Shown here: piece after piece, positions 7,132 through 16,575 of the stretch
Layout: each line of letters begins with the position of its first letter
Position numbering within the stretch: the first letter of the stretch is position 1
From: Tsuneonella rigui
GTDB lineage: Bacteria > Pseudomonadota > Alphaproteobacteria > Sphingomonadales > Sphingomonadaceae
DNA: 64,000 bases
Assembly (NCBI RefSeq): GCF_003958625.1
Contig: NZ_RSEL01000013.1
Span: forward strand, 124,001-188,000
Direction of reading: 5' to 3'
Position numbers and translations under genes: made by a program
Notes under the pieces: model-generated
Told to the model about the DNA's origin: nothing
Database searches by the model: none
What the model saw: only the letters and a program-made list of their open reading frames with translations

Positions 7132-8514
7132 TCAGCCGTACCGCGCCTGCAGCATGTGCCACGCGGCGCGCAGGCCGAGCGCCGCGCCGCCCTTGGGCCG
7201 GCCCGGCTTGGCGGCGGGGCGCCAGGCGAACGTATCGAAGTGCGCCCAATCGATTCCCTCGCCGACGAAGCGGTCGAGGAACAGACCGGCGACGCTCGCG
7301 CCGGCGAAGCCGTTGGCGGGCGAATTGTTGAGATCGGCGATGTCGGACTTCAGCCACTCGCGGTAGCTGTCGGGCAACGGCAGGCGCCACACCTCGTCGT
7401 CGTGCGCCTTGCCCGCGGCGGCGAGCGCCTCAGCCGTCTCATTCCGCCGCGTCATCATAGCGGGGAGATCGGGGCCCAGCGCCACCCGCGCCGCGCCGGT
7501 GAGGGTCGCGAAGTCGACGACCAGGTCGGGTTTCTCCTCGCTCGCGCGGGTCAGCGCGTCGCCCAGGATCAGGCGGCCCTCGGCATCGGTGTTGGTGATC
7601 TCGACGGTGAGTCCCTGGCGGCTGCGCAGCACGTCGCCGGGGCGAAAGGCATTGCCGGCGATGGCGTTCTCGACCGCCGGAACCAGCAGGTGCAGCCGCA
7701 CCTTCAGCCCGGCGCCCATCACCAGCCCGGCGAGCGCCAGCGCGTGCGCCGCGCCGCCCATGTCCTTCTTCATCAGCAGCATGCCGGCGGCCGGCTTGAT
7801 GTCGAGCCCGCCGCTGTCGAAGCACACGCCCTTGCCGACGATCGCCAGCACCGGGTCGCTCTCCTTGCCCCAGGTGAGGTGGATCATCCGCGGCGCATGT
7901 TCGCGCGCCGCCGCGCGGCCGACCGCGTGAACCATCGGGTATTCGCGCTCAAGCGCCTCGCCCTTGGTCACGCTGAGCTTTGCCTTGTGTGCCTTCGCCA
8001 GCGCCTCGGCCTCGGCCTCGAGCGCCGCTGGTCCCATGTCCTCGGGCGAGGTGTTGACGAGGTCCATCACCTTCATCGCCGCGCGCGCCTCGGCCAGTGC
8101 CGGCTCGATCGCCTTGGCATCGCCGGTCAGCAGCACGCGGGCGCCGGTCGCATCCTTGTCTTCGCGGTAGCGGGTGAAGCGATACTGCGCGGTTTGCCAG
8201 CCGAACAACGCCGGACCAGGATCCCCGTCGGCGAGTCGATAGATGCCGGCGGGCAGCGCCTCGGCCAGCTTGGCGAGGCACCAGCTCGAGAGGGAAGCCG
8301 GATCGGCCACCCCGCCGACCGCGAACCAGCCGTCGCCATCGGGCACCACGCCCACCTGATAAGGGCCGCCGTCGAATTTCTGCCCTTCGAGCGCCGCGCG
8401 CTGTCCCGTGGTCAGGCGCTTGGCCCAGGCGGCGTAGCCATCCTTGTTGACGAGGTTGATGAGGGTGGCCGCCTGGCCGCGGTCGGGCTGGATAAGCTCG
8501 GGCGATTTGCTCAT
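7132..8514 (-). CDS. M17 leucyl aminopeptidase family protein
   Basis: This 460-residue cytoplasmic metallopeptidase removes N-terminal residues from peptides using two metal ions. The catalytic domain is intact: the metal ligands Lys228 and Asp233 in GKGVCFDSGGLDIKP, Asp251 in KKDMGGAAH, and the family signature NTDAEGRL (308-315). The N-terminal ~130 residues are the shorter, diverged domain seen in the sphingomonad branch of the family. The frame is open further upstream, but the ATG at 8514 starts a sensible sequence (MSKSPELIQPDRG) and has AGGA eight bases upstream. It diverges from the lipoprotein gene at 8549, with only 34 bases between them. Confidence 0.93.
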   Translation of the reverse strand: MSKSPELIQPDRGQAATLINLVNKDGYAAWAKRLTTGQRAALEGQKFDGGPYQVGVVPDGDGWFAVGGVADPASLSSWCLAKLAEALPAGIYRLADGDPGPALFGWQTAQYRFTRYREDKDATGARVLLTGDAKAIEPALAEARAAMKVMDLVNTSPEDMGPAALEAEAEALAKAHKAKLSVTKGEALEREYPMVHAVGRAAAREHAPRMIHLTWGKESDPVLAIVGKGVCFDSGGLDIKPAAGMLLMKKDMGGAAHALALAGLVMGAGLKVRLHLLVPAVENAIAGNAFRPGDVLRSRQGLTVEITNTDAEGRLILGDALTRASEEKPDLVVDFATLTGAARVALGPDLPAMMTRRNETAEALAAAGKAHDDEVWRLPLPDSYREWLKSDIADLNNSPANGFAGASVAGLFLDRFVGEGIDWAHFDTFAWRPAAKPGRPKGGAALGLRAAWHMLQARYG

Positions 8515-8548
8515 AGGAGGCGTCCTAGCGCCTGCCCGGAGAAAGCCA

Positions 8549-9376
8549 ATGCCGCTTCGCCCCCTGCTTATTCTCACCACCGTCGTGCTCGCCGGCGCGT
8601 GCTCGTCGCCCGACGAGGTGCGCGAGAAGACCGGGGTGACCGCGCAGGCGAAGAGTGCTTCGGCCCACGCCACGTCGGTCGCCTCGTCTTCGGGCAAGGG
8701 CAGTGCGCGCAAGGAGAAGGAGGACAACGACCTCTACAGCTACGAATTCTCCTACCCGGCCGAAGTGGGCGCCTATCCCGAGCTCGCCGCGCGGCTTTCC
8801 TCCGACGCGGCCAAGGCCAAGGCCGAGATGATCGCCGATGCGAAGCAGGACCAGGCCGACCGGAAGAAGAACGATTTCCCCTTCAACCCCTACAGCTACG
8901 GCGCGGAGTGGAAGGTGGTCGCTGACCTGCCGCAATACCTCAGCCTGTCGAACGACTTCTCCACCTACACCGGCGGCGCGCACGGGATGTACGGGCTTGA
9001 AGGCTTCGTGTGGGACAAGGCGAACAAGCGCGGGTTCAAGTCGGCGGAGTTCTTCGTCTCGCCGCAAGCGCTGGGCGATGCGATCGGCAAGCCGCTGTGC
9101 GACGCGCTCAACAAGGAGCGGGTCAAGAAGGGCATGGACCCGGTGACGACCGACGGAGAGGACCAGATCTGGCCCTCTTGCCCGGACCTTGATGAGGCGA
9201 CGATCCTGGTGGGATCGTCCAATGGCAAGACGTTCGACCGGATCACCGTGTGGTACGGGCCCTATGTAGCCGGATCGTACGCGGAGGGCGCCTACGAGCT
9301 CGACTTCCCCATGACGGCGGCGATGCTGGGTGCGGTGAAGCCGGCGTACAAGGCGGCGTTCTCGGCGAAGCGGTGA
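8549..9376 (+). CDS. DUF4163/DUF3298-type lipoprotein
   Basis: This 275-residue protein has a signal peptide ending in the lipobox VVLAGAC, then a Ser/Ala/Lys-rich linker. The body resembles DUF4163 followed by DUF3298 (the RsiV/PdaC-type pair): YSYEFSYPAEVGAYPELAARL, then the hallmark LSLSNDFSTYTGGAHGMYG, and a C-terminal AMLGAVKPAYKAAF. Related domains bind lysozyme or sit next to peptidoglycan deacetylases, but no deacetylase domain is present here, so the role is open. GGAG lies ten bases before the ATG. The next gene is map, 31 bases downstream. Confidence 0.75.
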   Translation: MPLRPLLILTTVVLAGACSSPDEVREKTGVTAQAKSASAHATSVASSSGKGSARKEKEDNDLYSYEFSYPAEVGAYPELAARLSSDAAKAKAEMIADAKQDQADRKKNDFPFNPYSYGAEWKVVADLPQYLSLSNDFSTYTGGAHGMYGLEGFVWDKANKRGFKSAEFFVSPQALGDAIGKPLCDALNKERVKKGMDPVTTDGEDQIWPSCPDLDEATILVGSSNGKTFDRITVWYGPYVAGSYAEGAYELDFPMTAAMLGAVKPAYKAAFSAKR

Positions 9377-9407
9377 CTTTTTGCGGGCCAGCGCCTATGT
9401 GCACGCC

Positions 9408-10235
9408 ATGACCCAGTACCAGACCGTCACCGGCAACGAGACCCTCCTGCGCGACGGGACCATCAAGCTCCACGGACCTGCCGGCTTCGAAGGCATGCGC
9501 AAGGCTGGTCGCCTCGCCGCCGAAATCCTCGATGCGCTCGCGCCGATGGTGCAGCCCGGCGTGACCACCGGGGAGCTCGACGATGTGGTGCGGCAGATGA
9601 CGCTCGATGGCGGCGCGGTGCCGGCAACGCTCGGCTATCGTGGCTACACCCACTCGTGCTGCATCTCGATCAATCACGTGGTGTGCCACGGCATCCCGGG
9701 CGACAAGCAGCTCAAGGACGGCGACATCGTCAACATCGACGTGACCCCGCTGCTCGATGGCTGGCACGGCGACACCAGCCGCATGTACCTCGTCGGCGAT
9801 GTGCCGCTGAAGGCCAAGCGGCTGGTCGATGTGACCCACGAATGCCTGATGATCGGCATCGAGCAGGCGCGTCCCGGCAACCGCCTCGGCGACATCGGCG
9901 CGGCTATCCAGGCGCATGCCGAGAAGCACCGCTACGGCGTGGTCCGCGAGTTCTGCGGCCACGGCGTCGGCCGCCTGTTCCACGACGCGCCCGAGGTGGT
10001 TCACGCCGCCAAGGCCGGCACCGGACCCGAGCTGCGGCCGGGCATGTTCATGACCATCGAACCGATGATCAATCTCGGCCGCCCGTGGGTGAAGATGCTC
10101 TCCGACGGCTGGACCGCGGTGACCCGCGACAAGAGCCTGAGCGCGCAGTTCGAGCATTCGATCGGGATCACCGAGGACGGCTGCGAGATCTTCACGCTGA
10201 GCCCGACGGGGCGCGACAAGCCGCCTTACGCCTAG
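9408..10235 (+). CDS. map: Methionine aminopeptidase type I
   Basis: This 275-residue cytoplasmic enzyme removes the initiator methionine from new proteins. All five metal ligands of the pita-bread fold are present: Asp111 (NIDVT), Asp122 (GDTSRM), His185 (GHGVG), Glu218 (TIEPM) and Glu249 (QFEHSI); His94 in VVCHGIPG matches the conserved active-site histidine. The ATG at 9408 is preferred over a start nine codons earlier because the family begins close to this point, though no strong ribosome site is visible. Its TAG stop overlaps the TAG of ccmB on the other strand (CTAG). Confidence 0.96.
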   Translation: MTQYQTVTGNETLLRDGTIKLHGPAGFEGMRKAGRLAAEILDALAPMVQPGVTTGELDDVVRQMTLDGGAVPATLGYRGYTHSCCISINHVVCHGIPGDKQLKDGDIVNIDVTPLLDGWHGDTSRMYLVGDVPLKAKRLVDVTHECLMIGIEQARPGNRLGDIGAAIQAHAEKHRYGVVREFCGHGVGRLFHDAPEVVHAAKAGTGPELRPGMFMTIEPMINLGRPWVKMLSDGWTAVTRDKSLSAQFEHSIGITEDGCEIFTLSPTGRDKPPYA

Positions 10236-10885
10236 CTCTCGCGCGCGGCCCTGACCGCCCCCGCTCCGGCAAACGGCGCCACTGCGCATAGCGCCAGGCT
10301 GATCGCGCCGCATAGTGCCAGTCCCGCGCTGTCAGGGCGGGCGAGGGCGCCGGCGCCGAAGATCAGCACCGGCACCGCGAGCGGGATGAGCAGCAATCCG
10401 CCAAGCGCCGCGCCGCCTCTGACGGTCGCGGTGAGCGCGGCGATGACGAGGCCGATCGCGGCGAGACCGGGGGTGCCGAGGGCGAGGCCGAGGAGCAGCG
10501 TGCGCAGGGTCTCGGCGGGGAGGTCGAACAGCGCGGCGGCGGGGAGGGCGGCAATCAGCAGCAGCGGACCGAAGCTCAGCCAATGGGCGAGCAGGCGGAC
10601 CACCAGCACCAGCTCCTCCGACACGCCGCGCAGGGTCAGCTGGTCGAACACGCCGTTGTCGATGTCGGGCGCGACCAGACGGTCGATCGGCAGGATCGCG
10701 GCGAGCAGAGCGGCGATCCACAAGACGCCGCCGCCGGTCCGCGCGAGCAGCGGCGCGTCGGGGCCGACCGCGAACGGGAACAGCACCGCGACCGCGACGA
10801 AGAACAGCACCGGCAACCACGGCCCTCCGCGGCCGCCGAACGCGAGCCCGAGATCGCGGCGGAGCAGGGCTAGTGCTGTCCTCAC
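10232..10885 (-). CDS. ccmB: Heme exporter membrane protein CcmB
   Basis: This 217-residue inner-membrane protein has about six hydrophobic helices and is the membrane subunit of the CcmAB transporter used in cytochrome c maturation (system I). The conserved N-terminal LLRRDLGLAF, the DRLVAPDIDNGVFDQL loop and the glycine/proline-rich helices match CcmB. CcmAB powers release of the CcmE-heme intermediate in the known E. coli system. Its start overlaps the ccmA stop by four bases, so the two are translationally coupled. Other ccm genes are not in the window. Confidence 0.93.
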   Translation of the reverse strand: MRTALALLRRDLGLAFGGRGGPWLPVLFFVAVAVLFPFAVGPDAPLLARTGGGVLWIAALLAAILPIDRLVAPDIDNGVFDQLTLRGVSEELVLVVRLLAHWLSFGPLLLIAALPAAALFDLPAETLRTLLLGLALGTPGLAAIGLVIAALTATVRGGAALGGLLLIPLAVPVLIFGAGALARPDSAGLALCGAISLALCAVAPFAGAGAVRAARES

Positions 10886-11451
10886 GCGGCGAACTTGGCG
10901 AGGTCGATCTGCTTGCCGTCCGGCAGCGCGAACGGCTGGTGCGAGGCGATCACCACGATCCCGCCGCGCGCGCGATGCTCGGCGACTTGATGCTGCAACT
11001 GTTCGGCGGCGCGCACGTCGAGGCCGTTGAGCGGCTCGTCGAGCAGCCAGATGCCGCCCACTCGCGGACGGCTCTGGGCGATCGCGGCCCGCTTGCGCTG
11101 TCCGGTCGACAGGAACCGAACAGGCACGTCGAACAGGGTGTTCAGGCCCGGATCGAGCGCTTCATTGACACCGTCGATGCGCCCCCAAAACGCGAGCGTC
11201 TCGCCCAGCGACAAATGCTCGTCGAGCGGCAGGTTGCCGTCGAGAAGCGCCACATAACCGGCCCGCTCAACCGACCCCGCGAACGGACGCAGCAGCCCCG
11301 CGACGATCCGCAGCAAGCTCGATTTGCCCGTCCCGTTCGCCCCCACGACCTGCAGCGCCTGACTGGCACCGAGCGCGAACGACAGCCCGCGAAACAATAG
11401 CCGGTCTCCCCTGCGGCAGGCGAGGTCTTGCACAGTCAGGCGCGGGTCCAT
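10882..11451 (-). CDS. ccmA: Heme exporter ATP-binding protein CcmA
   Basis: This 189-residue ABC ATPase is the CcmB partner in cytochrome c biogenesis. Visible motifs are Walker A (VVGANGTGKSSLLRI), the signature LSTGQRKRAAIAQS, Walker B (GIWLLDEPLNGLD) and the switch histidine in IASHQP. The frame stays open for 40 more codons upstream, but the ATG at 11451 (MDPRLTVQDLACRRGDRLLF) starts the ABC fold at the usual place. The size is normal for CcmA. The gene diverges from the APC permease at 11555. Confidence 0.94.
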   Translation of the reverse strand: MDPRLTVQDLACRRGDRLLFRGLSFALGASQALQVVGANGTGKSSLLRIVAGLLRPFAGSVERAGYVALLDGNLPLDEHLSLGETLAFWGRIDGVNEALDPGLNTLFDVPVRFLSTGQRKRAAIAQSRPRVGGIWLLDEPLNGLDVRAAEQLQHQVAEHRARGGIVVIASHQPFALPDGKQIDLAKFAA

Positions 11452-11554
11452 CGCGCGTCCGCATACGGGGTGCGCGCAGGCGTGCCAAGCGAGCGCTTGC
11501 CAACCCGCCAACGCGGGCGCACACCTTCGCCCGGTCGCCTCTGGGGGAAGAGGC

Positions 11555-12901
11555 ATGCAGACACAGCACAATCACTTGTTGCGCGTGCTCGGGCTGGTGT
11601 TCGGGCTCGCTGCGGTCGTCGGCAGCGTGGTGGGGCAGGGCATTCTGCGCTCGCCCGGCATCGTCGCGCAGGCGAGCGGTTCGCCGGCGGTGCTGATCGG
11701 ACTGTGGGCATTGGGCGCGGCGCTTTCCCTGCTCGCCGCACTGCCCTTTGCAGAGCTTGGCGCCGCGATCCCGCGCGCGGGCGGAGCGATTGCCTATGCC
11801 GAGCGCGCGTTTGGCCCGCGTGCCCGGGTGGTGACCGCGTTCACGCTGGTGCTGCTGATGGTGTCATCGCAGGCGATGCTGGCATTTGTAACCGGCGAGT
11901 TCCTGGTACGCCTCGGCATCGGCGGCGGGCGCTATGGGCCGGGCGAACTCGCGACCGGGCTGCTCGTGCTGTTTTTCCTCGTCAACGCGATGGGCACGCG
12001 GATCAGCGGAGCCATGCAGATCGGCTTCTCGGGTCTCAAGGGCGCGGTCCTGATCGGGCTGGTGGTAGTGCTCTTCTCGCAACCCGGTGCGGCACCCGAC
12101 CCGGTGCCGGGCCCGGCAGTCGCAGCCGGCTGGTTCGGCTTCGGCGCGGCGATGCTGGTGATCATTGGCGCCTATAACGGTTGGGGCGATCTTGCGGTGT
12201 ACGGCGAGGAGATCGAGAACCCCGGCCACGCGATTCCGCGCGCGCTGTTCGGCGGCATCCTCGGCGTTGCTGCGCTCTACCTTGCGGTCAACCTTGCGCT
12301 CCTGCACTCGCTGACGCCTGCGGAGATGGCCCGCTCGGATTTCGCCGCCGCCGACGCCGCGCGCGGGGTGTTCGGCGACCGCGGAGACATGATCTTCACC
12401 ACCTTCGGCGTGCTGTCGGTCGGTGCGATCACCAGCCTGGGCCTGATGTCCACCAGCCGCGTGGTATTCGCTACCGCGCGCGCCGGCATCCTGCCGCGCT
12501 GGTTTGCGCGCGTGACCGATCGGGGCACGCCGATGCGCGCGCTGGCGCTGTCGACGCTCGGCTCGGCGGCTTTCTTGTGGTCCGATGCCTATCTGGCGCT
12601 GTCGGCGACTTCGAACACGCTGTCGCAGTGCATGTTCGTGCTGGTCGCGCTCACCGCCATGGCGCTGCGGCGCAAGGAGCCCGACATGTTGCGCCCCTAC
12701 CGCATGCCGCTCTATCCGCTCTCGATCTGGCTGGTGCTGGGGTTCGATCTTGTCCTGCTGGCGGTGTTCGTGGTGCAGGACCCATATTATTCGCTGCTCG
12801 GCGTGGTGCTGGTCGCGGCGCTTTCGGCAGGCTATCTGCTGCTCGCGCGCCTGCGGAATGTCGCGCCAGAGGAGACTATCGAGTGGCCATCGCCGAGCTG
12901 A
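11555..12901 (+). CDS. APC superfamily amino acid permease
   Basis: This 448-residue inner-membrane transporter has about twelve hydrophobic helices. The first helix carries the APC unwound substrate motif ([13 protein letters not shown]), and helix 6 has [22 protein letters not shown], both typical of amino acid/polyamine exchangers. The substrate cannot be told from the sequence. GGGGGAAGAGG lies a few bases before the ATG. Its last 19 bases overlap the start of phhB, which suggests co-transcription with pterin recycling and hints at an aromatic amino acid substrate, but that is only inference. Confidence 0.9.
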   Translation: MQTQHNHLLRVLGLVFGLAAVVGSVVGQGILRSPGIVAQASGSPAVLIGLWALGAALSLLAALPFAELGAAIPRAGGAIAYAERAFGPRARVVTAFTLVLLMVSSQAMLAFVTGEFLVRLGIGGGRYGPGELATGLLVLFFLVNAMGTRISGAMQIGFSGLKGAVLIGLVVVLFSQPGAAPDPVPGPAVAAGWFGFGAAMLVIIGAYNGWGDLAVYGEEIENPGHAIPRALFGGILGVAALYLAVNLALLHSLTPAEMARSDFAAADAARGVFGDRGDMIFTTFGVLSVGAITSLGLMSTSRVVFATARAGILPRWFARVTDRGTPMRALALSTLGSAAFLWSDAYLALSATSNTLSQCMFVLVALTAMALRRKEPDMLRPYRMPLYPLSIWLVLGFDLVLLAVFVVQDPYYSLLGVVLVAALSAGYLLLARLRNVAPEETIEWPSPS

Positions 12902-13176
12902 CAGAAACCGAACGCGCGGCGGCGCTGGGGGAGCTGACCGGCTGGTCTCTTTCGCGCGAAGGCAAGGCGATCGAGCGCAAGGTGGCATTCGGCGACTTCA
13001 GCGAAGCGTTCGCCTTCATGACGCGCGTCGCCCTGCTCGCCGAGCAGCACGATCATCACCCCGAGTGGTTCAACGTCTACAATCGGGTGGAGATTACCCT
13101 CACCACCCATGACGCGGGCGGCCTCAGCCAGCGCGATGTCGCGATGGCCAAGACGATCGACGCGCTACTGGCCTAA
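12883..13176 (+). CDS. phhB: Pterin-4a-carbinolamine dehydratase
   Basis: This 97-residue enzyme dehydrates 4a-hydroxytetrahydropterin, the product of aromatic amino acid hydroxylases, so that the cofactor can be recycled. The family core is clear: [20 protein letters not shown], then the active-site [18 protein letters not shown] and [16 protein letters not shown]. It starts with GTG at 12883, inside the last codons of the APC permease, with GGAG nine bases upstream; no ATG gives a full-length product. No phenylalanine hydroxylase gene is nearby. Its 3' end overlaps the SDR gene on the other strand by 12 bases. Confidence 0.93.
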   Translation: MAIAELTETERAAALGELTGWSLSREGKAIERKVAFGDFSEAFAFMTRVALLAEQHDHHPEWFNVYNRVEITLTTHDAGGLSQRDVAMAKTIDALLA

Positions 13177-13971
13177 GGGCCGCGTCAGGCTGCGCGCCTG
13201 CTGGCGCACCTTGCCGGGCATCCAGCGCGCCCCGAACGCGAGCCGCTTGGCGGTTTTTCCGACGAGGGTGTGCAGCTTCTCGCCGTGCACCGCGTCCCAT
13301 GCCGCCTGTGCTACCGCGAGCGGTGGAGTGATCTCGAGGCCGGCTTCCTGCACGCGTCCGCGGATCGCTTCATTCGAGCCCTGGTTCGGCGAGTGGTCGA
13401 GCAACGGGGTGTCGATGAAACCGGGCATCAGGTCGCGCACCTTGATCCCGAACTCGGCCCATTCGGCATCGAGCGCCTCGGTGATCCCGCGCACGCCGAA
13501 CTTGGTCGCCGAATAGACGCTCGCGCCGCCAGTGCCGTAGATGCCCGCCGCACTGGCGGTGTTGAGCAGGCAGGAGCCGGGCGCAGTTTGCTTGAGATAG
13601 GGCAGGGACGCCTGCGCGCCGAACAGCACGCCCTTCAAGTTGATGTCGAGGCAGCGCTCGATCTCTTGGGTCGTGTTGGTGTCGAGGCTGCCGCCGAGCG
13701 GAATGCCCGCGTTGTTGGCGACCACGTCGATCCGGCCGCCCGACGCCTTGGCGAACGCGCCCAGCGCCTCGTTCCACGCGGCGCGGTCGCGCACATCGAA
13801 CTTGTGCGCGTAGGAGGTGCCGGTGCCTATCCGCTCCTGCGTGATGTTCATCCCCGCGGCGTCGATGTCGCCGAGCCCGACGAACCATCCGCGGCCCGCG
13901 AAGTATTCGGCGATCGCCTGACCGATGCCCGACCCGCCGCCGGTGATGAAGATCGCTTTGCGTGTCGCCAT
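13165..13971 (-). CDS. Classical SDR family oxidoreductase
   Basis: This 268-residue cytoplasmic NAD(P)-dependent short-chain dehydrogenase has the cofactor motif TGGGSGIG near the N terminus, the NNAG motif (VVANNAGIP), the catalytic Ser in LLNTASAAG and the YxxxK pair in SVYSATKFG. Asp in GLGDIDAAG after beta-2 suggests a preference for NAD over NADP. The substrate is not evident. The C-terminal basic tail ([17 protein letters not shown]) extends past the core fold. It is transcribed against phhB. Confidence 0.9.
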   Translation of the reverse strand: MATRKAIFITGGGSGIGQAIAEYFAGRGWFVGLGDIDAAGMNITQERIGTGTSYAHKFDVRDRAAWNEALGAFAKASGGRIDVVANNAGIPLGGSLDTNTTQEIERCLDINLKGVLFGAQASLPYLKQTAPGSCLLNTASAAGIYGTGGASVYSATKFGVRGITEALDAEWAEFGIKVRDLMPGFIDTPLLDHSPNQGSNEAIRGRVQEAGLEITPPLAVAQAAWDAVHGEKLHTLVGKTAKRLAFGARWMPGKVRQQARSLTRPLGQ

Positions 13972-14132
13972 GGTCCGTCCTCCCGCTGTGGCGCGGGGTT
14001 AGCGTGGTCAGTGGCGGATTGCTACTGGAACGGAGCGCCGCTGTGAGACATTTTGTCCAATGCCAACGATGGGCTCCCGACCTATTACCATCCCACAGAC
14101 AGGCGCCGCTCAGCCCCACAAGGATCCAATTG

Positions 14133-14399
14133 ATGGTTTCACAGCGCGAAAAAGCGAAGCGCGAATTTCGTCAGATGATGATCGCAATCATTGTCATCGC
14201 GGTGCTGATGGTCGTGGCGGCGCTGTTCTGGTTGCATTCGCAGGGCGAGCTGCGCGTCCACATGGTCATCGCGACCATTCTCGGCGTGTTCTTCTCGGTG
14301 CTGGTCGGCACCGGCCTGTTCGCACTCGCCTTCTTCAGCGACAAGAGCGGGCACGATCAGCAGGTGACCGACGCGACGCGCGGCCGCGACAAGCACTAG
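14133..14399 (+). CDS. Small two-helix membrane protein
   Basis: This is an 88-residue protein with a basic N terminus (MVSQREKAKREFRQ) and two hydrophobic segments (about residues 16-35 and 43-65), followed by a charged soluble tail (SDKSGHDQQVTDATRGRDKH). I do not recognise a named family, though similar short proteins occur in sphingomonads. AAGGA lies about 9 bases before the ATG at 14133. The 160-base region upstream holds no other gene and presumably the promoters for this gene and the divergent SDR. Function unknown. Confidence 0.7.
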   Translation: MVSQREKAKREFRQMMIAIIVIAVLMVVAALFWLHSQGELRVHMVIATILGVFFSVLVGTGLFALAFFSDKSGHDQQVTDATRGRDKH

Positions 14400-14405
14400 T
14401 CCCGC

Positions 14406-15023
14406 CTAGAGCGCCGGATTGTTGTAGCAATGCCAGGTGAAGATCGCCGTCGCGCCGCGATGGGGTCGCCAGTCCTCGGCTAGCGCCCGCGTTTCCTTCT
14501 CGGTCGGACGCTGCTCCAAGCCCAGGATCTTGCCCAGGCCGGCCTGCACCGCGAGATCGCCGGCGGGCCAGATGTCGGGCCGTCCTTCGGCGAACAGCAG
14601 GTAGATTTCCGCCGTCCACCGGCCGATGCCCTTGATCTGAGTGAGCAGCGCGATCGCTTCCTCGTCGTCTGCCGGCAGATTGTCGAAATCGATCGCACCC
14701 GCCTCGACCAACTCGCACAGGCTGCGCGCATATCCCTGCTTCTGGCGCGAGAGGCCGCAGGCGCGCAGGGTGTCGAAATCGCGCGCGAGGAGGTCGGCGG
14801 TGGGGATGTCGGGGCCGAGTTCGTCCTCCAGCTTGCGCCACATGCTCGCCGCCGCGGCGACCGACACCTGCTGGCCGACGATCGCCCGGAGCAGGGTGAC
14901 ATAGCCGCGATCGCGGATACGGGGTTCGGGGTAGCCCGCTGCCTGCAGTGCGCGCGCGATCGCCGGCTCCTGCGCCGCGACTGCATCGAGGCTGCTCTTG
15001 ATCTGCTTCGCCGACAAACCCAC
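14406..15023 (-). CDS. DNA-3-methyladenine glycosylase II (AlkA-like)
   Basis: This 205-residue base-excision repair enzyme has the HhH-GPD fold and removes alkylated bases from DNA. The helix-hairpin-helix LTQIKGIGRWTAEIYL is followed by the catalytic Asp156 in WPAGDLAVQAGLG, and AIVGQQVSVAAAASMW is the conserved helix of AlkA homologues. It lacks the N-terminal beta domain of E. coli AlkA, giving the short form. The GTG at 15023 has GGAGGA eight bases upstream and gives a family-sized protein; a longer frame to 15119 would add an unlike N terminus. The ferredoxin gene diverges from 15118. Confidence 0.88.
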   Translation of the reverse strand: MGLSAKQIKSSLDAVAAQEPAIARALQAAGYPEPRIRDRGYVTLLRAIVGQQVSVAAAASMWRKLEDELGPDIPTADLLARDFDTLRACGLSRQKQGYARSLCELVEAGAIDFDNLPADDEEAIALLTQIKGIGRWTAEIYLLFAEGRPDIWPAGDLAVQAGLGKILGLEQRPTEKETRALAEDWRPHRGATAIFTWHCYNNPAL

Positions 15024-15117
15024 CCTGCATTTCCTCCGTCTTGCCAAAGCGCAGGCCAAACCGTAGCAGCCCCGCCGAACGCCCGACAGGGGGCGAGATA
15101 GTTCGGGACCCAAGACC

Positions 15118-15435
15118 ATGCCTCAGCTGACCGTCGTCAATCGTGCCGGCGAGGAATCGACCATCAATGTGCAGGACGGCCTGACCGTGATGGAAGCGAT
15201 CCGCGACAACGGCTTCGACGAGCTGCTGGCTCTGTGCGGCGGCTGCTGCAGCTGCGCGACCTGCCACGTGCATGTCGATCCGGCATTCAAGGACCGCCTG
15301 CCACCGATGAGCGAGGACGAGGACGATCTGCTCGAATCGAGCGATCACCGGAACGCGGACTCGCGCCTCGGTTGCCAGGTGTCGTTCACCGCGGACCTCG
15401 ACGGGCTCAAGGTGACGATCGCGCAGGAAGACTAG
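15118..15435 (+). CDS. [2Fe-2S] ferredoxin, adrenodoxin type
   Basis: This 105-residue soluble electron carrier has the cluster ligands Cys40, Cys46 and Cys49 (C-x5-C-x2-C in [13 protein letters not shown]) and the fourth Cys86 in RLGCQVSF. The spacing and acidic surface ([15 protein letters not shown]) place it with the adrenodoxin/putidaredoxin group that serves cytochrome P450s or FeS assembly. Two further cysteines (43, 44) lie in the ligand loop. No P450 or reductase gene is adjacent, so the partner is unknown. The start at 15118 follows GGGA by about eight bases. Confidence 0.94.
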   Translation: MPQLTVVNRAGEESTINVQDGLTVMEAIRDNGFDELLALCGGCCSCATCHVHVDPAFKDRLPPMSEDEDDLLESSDHRNADSRLGCQVSFTADLDGLKVTIAQED

Positions 15436-15493
15436 CACGGGCCCAAACGGAACTGCGTTGCCGCTCCCGGCCGCGCTCCCTAGCTTTTCCGAC

Positions 15494-16516
15494 ATGAATG
15501 CCATTCCCGTGCGTGAGCGCTCGCTCGACCTGATCGGCAACACCCCGCTCGTCCTGCTTGAAGGCCCCAGCGCCGAAGCCGGCTGCGAAATCTGGGGCAA
15601 GTGCGAATTCCTCAATCCAGGCGGCAGCGTGAAGGACCGCGCCGCGCTCGCGATCGTCCGTGATGCGGAAGCCAGCGGCGAGTTGAAACCCGGCGGCACG
15701 ATCGTCGAAGGGACCGCCGGCAACACCGGTATCGGGCTGGCGCTGGTCGGCAATGCGCTCGGCTATCGCACGATCATCGTGATGCCGGACAACCAGAGTC
15801 CGGAGAAGATGGACACCCTCCGCGCGCTGGGCGCCGAGCTGGTGCTGGTCCCACCGACCAAGTATTCGGACTGTAATCACTTCGTGCACACCAGCCGCCG
15901 CCTGGCCGAGGAAACGCCGGGTGCGATCTGGGCGAACCAGTTCGACAACACCGCCAACCGCAAGGGCCACATCGAGACCACGGCGGAAGAGATCTGGCAG
16001 CAGATGGACGGGCGGATCGACGGGTTCACCTGTTCGGTCGGCACCGGCGGCACGCTTGCGGGCGTCGGCATGGGGCTTAAGAGCCATAACGAGGACGTGG
16101 TGATCGCGTTGACCGATCCACACGGTGCCGCGCTCTACAGTCACTACGCGACCGGCGAGCTCAAGGCCGAGGGCAACTCGGTCGCCGAAGGGATCGGGCA
16201 GGGCCGGATTACCGGCAACCTAGAGGGCGCGCCGATCGATACCCAGTTCCGGGTTTCCGACGAGGAAGGACTCGAATGGGTCGCGCGGCTGCTCCGCGAG
16301 GAAGGCCTGTGCCTCGGGCTCTCGTCGGGCATCAACGTCGCGGGCGCAGTGCTGCTCGGCAAGCAACTGGCGCGCGAGCGCGACAAGGACGCGCGGGTGG
16401 TGACGGTCCTGTGCGACACTGGCTTTCGCTACCTTTCGACGCTGTACAACGGCGAGTGGCTGCGGTCGAAAAGCTTGCCGGTGTTCGACTGGCTGGACGG
16501 TCGGCAGCAGGGCTGA
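15494..16516 (+). CDS. cysK: Cysteine synthase (O-acetylserine sulfhydrylase)
   Basis: This 340-residue PLP enzyme makes cysteine from O-acetylserine and sulfide. Lys47 in NPGGSVKDRAAL binds PLP, EGTAGNTGIGLAL binds the substrate carboxylate, and SVGTGGTLAGVG holds the phosphate-binding loop. The product is slightly longer than E. coli CysK, with a C-terminal LCDTGFRYLSTLYNGEWL seen in the alphaproteobacterial cysteine synthase A group. The ATG at 15494 (MNAIPVRERSLDLIGNTPLV) begins at the family's usual point. It acts downstream of the sulfite-reduction operon near 48-51 kb. Confidence 0.93.
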   Translation: MNAIPVRERSLDLIGNTPLVLLEGPSAEAGCEIWGKCEFLNPGGSVKDRAALAIVRDAEASGELKPGGTIVEGTAGNTGIGLALVGNALGYRTIIVMPDNQSPEKMDTLRALGAELVLVPPTKYSDCNHFVHTSRRLAEETPGAIWANQFDNTANRKGHIETTAEEIWQQMDGRIDGFTCSVGTGGTLAGVGMGLKSHNEDVVIALTDPHGAALYSHYATGELKAEGNSVAEGIGQGRITGNLEGAPIDTQFRVSDEEGLEWVARLLREEGLCLGLSSGINVAGAVLLGKQLARERDKDARVVTVLCDTGFRYLSTLYNGEWLRSKSLPVFDWLDGRQQG

Positions 16517-16575
16517 GCGCGTCGGCATCGGCCCGCCTAGATTGACTGAACGGTTCAAGCGACTAGCTTGAGACG

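Noticed and set aside
7156-8925. 589-codon + strand frame opposite the M17 aminopeptidase
   Set aside because: The minus-strand frame carries all metal-binding motifs; the + frame gives an Arg/Gly/Ala-rich product with no domain.
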